Positions 8,221 through 11,245 of a stretch of 11,245 nucleotides of DNA are shown here, one piece after another. Position numbers and translations under genes: made by a program. How positions within the stretch are numbered: position 1 is the stretch's first letter; every line of letters begins with the position of its first letter. The stretch comes from Actinomortierella ambigua (Eukaryota; Mortierellomycota; Mortierellomycetes; Mortierellales; Mortierellaceae), in NCBI GenBank assembly GCA_016098155.1, contig JAAAJB010000755.1:1-11245 (forward strand), given 5' to 3'. The notes under the pieces were generated by a model that worked only from the letters and a program-made list of their open reading frames with translations, had not been told where the DNA came from and ran no database searches.

Positions 8221-8695
8221 TCCTTTTTTTTTGTCCCCCTCTTCAACGCCCCGAAACGAGTACCCACAAAAACAGCAAACAGGCCCTTCCCATTCCTCTG
8301 CAGCTGCCTCCTTTTCCTCGTTCACTTTTTTTTTTCTCTTCCTTCTTCCAATTTGCTGCAGCCGTTCTTTTCTCCTCGACAATCATTCTCTCTTGTCCCT
8401 TTCTCTCTTTCCTCCCCTTGTCGCTCCAACATCTTTCCTCTTGGAGTGTAGCACTTTTTCTTATACTTTTACGAATATCCTCTCCTCGCTTCAAGAAACG
8501 CGAATCTCTGCCACCTTAAAACATCCTTTTCTTGTCAGCGCACACTCTCTTTCTAATAGTTCGACTCTCTGCCACTCGCCGGCGCGTAGCATCCCTACAA
8601 TTCTTCCACTCAACCTGTCTATCTATACGATATCGCCACATCCTATTCCCCTCAGACCTTCCTCCTGTGTCTAACTGCATCACAATCATCCTACC
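8221..8695 (+). promoter_or_regulatory. Pyrimidine-rich promoter/5' leader of the four-TM gene
   Basis: The plus strand is strongly C/T-rich (blocks of CTTTTTTTTT, TTCTCTTCC and CTCTTTCC types) up to the start codon. CT-rich leaders are common just upstream of transcription starts of well-expressed fungal genes. The several open frames on both strands here are products of this composition bias and not genes. Transcription start and any TATA box cannot be placed from the sequence. Confidence 0.5.
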
Positions 8696-9687
8696 ATGTG
8701 GTGCAACAACTGCTGTCTACTCTTCCCCCTCCGTGGAGGTGCGATGTGGCTGGCAAGCTTGAGTCTGGTAAAACAACACCCGCTTTCTCTTCATGGACCG
8801 TCTGCCGATAGCCCTACCTCGCATAGGACTTGACCACACAAGCTTACACTTGTTTTTTTATTATTGCCCATCTGTCATGATAGGTCATTAATGCCATTGG
8901 TGGTGTCCTGTTGTTTCTTTGGGGAGGTAATACAGGCAGCGACGTTAATTGCCCTATTCCTATCTCCACTAAAGGGTGACCTTCGGTTCTAATACTAGCA
9001 CCTATTCTTCCAACGGTAAATTTTACTAGGCTACTGGTTCGGATCCACATCAGCGCTCATCTTTGCTGGATTCTCGGTCCTTCAAGCGGTCATGGCCGCG
9101 CTCGCCGTGTTGTCTCTCTGCAATGTATGCTTTCCATGACATGCCCGTCTTCCCCTATGTCATCGCATCCTCTTTCTTCACCACCTTTTCACCCCCTAAA
9201 CACTCGGAAATCTTATGACCCCATGGATCACAGGTGGTGCTAAAGTACATGCTGACTGACCTACACATTTACTACGCCCCTTTTTTAACAATCCCCTCTT
9301 TCCCTCTGGGGTTCTTTTTTTGGATTTTAGGAATCTTACATGTTGACGCGGATCTACGTCTACATTGAATGGATTGTGGCCTTTATCGGCACCGTGCGGA
9401 TTGGGTTCATGGCATATCGACTGCAGGCGAACAAGGACTGGATTGTGTCGTTGTGTCGGGGCGGGGTGAACGAAAAAGGCTATAGTCCCATGGGCACGGC
9501 AGCAGCGTTTTATTGCAACACCAACATTGACACGTTCATCATGTTCTTCATTGTGGGGTTGGTTGTCGACTACGTTATCCAGCTCTACCTTTACTTTGTC
9601 GTCTGGCGCTACTATGTCCGCATGCGCCTTTATCCGTTTTCTAAGGCCAGCGTCGTCTCTTACGAGCAGGGACTCTATGATGCGTGA
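8696..9687 (+). CDS. Four-transmembrane protein of unknown function, four exons
   Basis: My model is exons 8696-8767, 8884-8926, 9030-9124 and 9331-9687, giving 188 residues. All three introns (116, 103 and 206 bp) are GT...AG and the phases join cleanly. An in-frame TAA lies 24 bases before the ATG, supporting this start. The N-terminus is short and Cys-rich (MWCNNCC), followed by PLRGGAMW. Hydrophobic segments lie at about residues 17-38, 44-69, 79-98 and 137-162. The loop between segments 3 and 4 (99-136) holds C112 and C132. The tail is basic, then ends in YEQGLYDA. The four-span layout with an N-terminal CC pair recalls small tetraspan/MARVEL-like membrane proteins, but I cannot assign it to a named family; it lacks a visible CCG motif of true tetraspanins. 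The CC pair could be palmitoylated (inference). It is convergent with the DAHP synthase gene. Confidence 0.85.
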
Positions 9688-9806
9688 ACGCAAAGCGGCA
9701 AGCCTCCCCACCCCCTCTTGTCAACTGCATTCTCGTGCTTTTCCCCCTCGCTCCTTCTCTCACACACCTCCCCCCTTTTCGCAACCATCTAACACCCATT
9801 GGTGAT

Positions 9807-9812
9807 AATAAA
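9807..9812 (+). terminator. Poly(A) signal of the four-TM gene
   Basis: An AATAAA hexamer 120 bases after the stop codon, in a suitable place for 3' end formation of the plus-strand gene. Assigned from the motif alone. Confidence 0.5.
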
Positions 9813-10334
9813 ATACACCCTATGGTACCGTCCACCTAGAATGATCAATTTTTCTTGACCGTGTCTTTGTAGGACAACCGACAACCACGCCTACCAGGAA
9901 AGGCTTTATACTAGACTGAATGCGTACTATGGATCTAACCCTATTGCGCGGATTTATGGATGATTTTTAGGTTGGATACTTGGAAGTTGTTCTGAAGAAG
10001 GTCAATGATTGTGCATTTTGGACCTATGGCATATGAGAGAGGGGTATATCAAGGGGATGGATGCCTGTAGCTGCTTTCTGATTCGTCGTTTGCTGGTTCG
10101 CCATGTCTCTATCATTTTACATTACACATGCACCAAGGACAATGGATAACCAACCGGAATTCTACGACCTGTATTTTTTGCTCTCAAAAGGGTGTATTTC
10201 GACAACAGGACATCTGAAGATGATTGAAACATTTTTTTGACCTTGGTGGACAACACCATAGACAGTTTTGAGGATATAAAAGTTTTTATGAATTCTATGA
10301 TACAATGGCGAGGGAGAGGAGGCTATCCTATCCA
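9813..10334. other. Convergent 3'-3' spacer
   Basis: No gene is seen in about 520 bases. Both neighbours end here, so it should contain only 3' untranslated sequence and spacer. The plus-strand open frame starting at 10237 runs into the poly-T tract and the antisense of the DAHP synthase gene and is not a gene. Confidence 0.5.
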
Positions 10335-10355
10335 TTTTTTTTTTTTTTTTTTTTT
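10335..10355 (-). repeat. 21-base homopolymer (A tract on the DAHP synthase sense strand)
   Basis: An uninterrupted run of 21 T on the plus strand, starting 14 bases beyond the DAHP synthase stop codon. On the sense strand it is an A tract, preceded by further A-rich sequence. Homopolymer length is prone to sequencing and assembly error. Confidence 0.9.
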
Positions 10356-10369
10356 GCTATTTCTTTTTC

Positions 10370-11245
<876 letters not shown>

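Noticed and set aside
8121..8674. Several overlapping open frames on both strands upstream of the four-TM gene
   Set aside because: They follow the pyrimidine bias of the leader, have low-complexity Ser/Phe/Pro or Lys/Glu products, and none has a family resemblance.
9196..9711. 171-codon minus-strand open frame antisense to the four-TM gene
   Set aside because: It lies opposite exon 4 and intron 3 of a well-supported gene, and its product has no recognisable feature.

Overview
The window looks like nuclear DNA of a filamentous fungus, probably an early-diverging one (a Mucoromycota/Mortierella-type genome is my best guess). The reasons are genes with several introns of 80-210 bp bounded by GT...AG, long intergenic spacers, a eukaryotic ribosome-biogenesis nuclease (Las1), a fungal-type DAHP synthase and a secreted Kelch-repeat protein. 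The taxonomic placement is inference.

Left part (1-5535, all minus strand): a gene pair, a secreted Kelch protein lying downstream of LAS1, is present twice in tandem. The right-hand unit holds the intact LAS1 (four exons, 637 codons, 3314-5535) next to a decayed Kelch copy (about 2000-2955). The left-hand unit holds the intact Kelch first exon (293-1066, continuing off the left edge) next to a broken central fragment of LAS1 (about 1369-1900). Each unit therefore kept one working member. This is an old segmental duplication with reciprocal loss.

Middle part (5536-8695): about 3.2 kb without a confidently supported gene. It holds a 324-bp element with imperfect terminal inverted repeats of about 82-86 bp (7141-7464) that looks like a hAT-type MITE. 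Two short coding-like open frames flank it (6881-7150 and 7483-7647). A pyrimidine-rich leader lies before the next gene.

Right part: a four-exon plus-strand gene for a 188-residue four-transmembrane protein of unknown function (8696-9687), a convergent spacer, a 21-base T tract, and the 3' end of a minus-strand DAHP synthase gene (shikimate pathway entry) that runs off the right edge.

The genes are unrelated housekeeping and membrane or secreted functions and do not form a pathway or operon. I found no CRISPR array, tRNA, rRNA or recognisable defence or biosynthetic system. The most interesting structures are the duplication with reciprocal decay, the MITE with its flanking open frames, and the uncharacterised four-TM protein.
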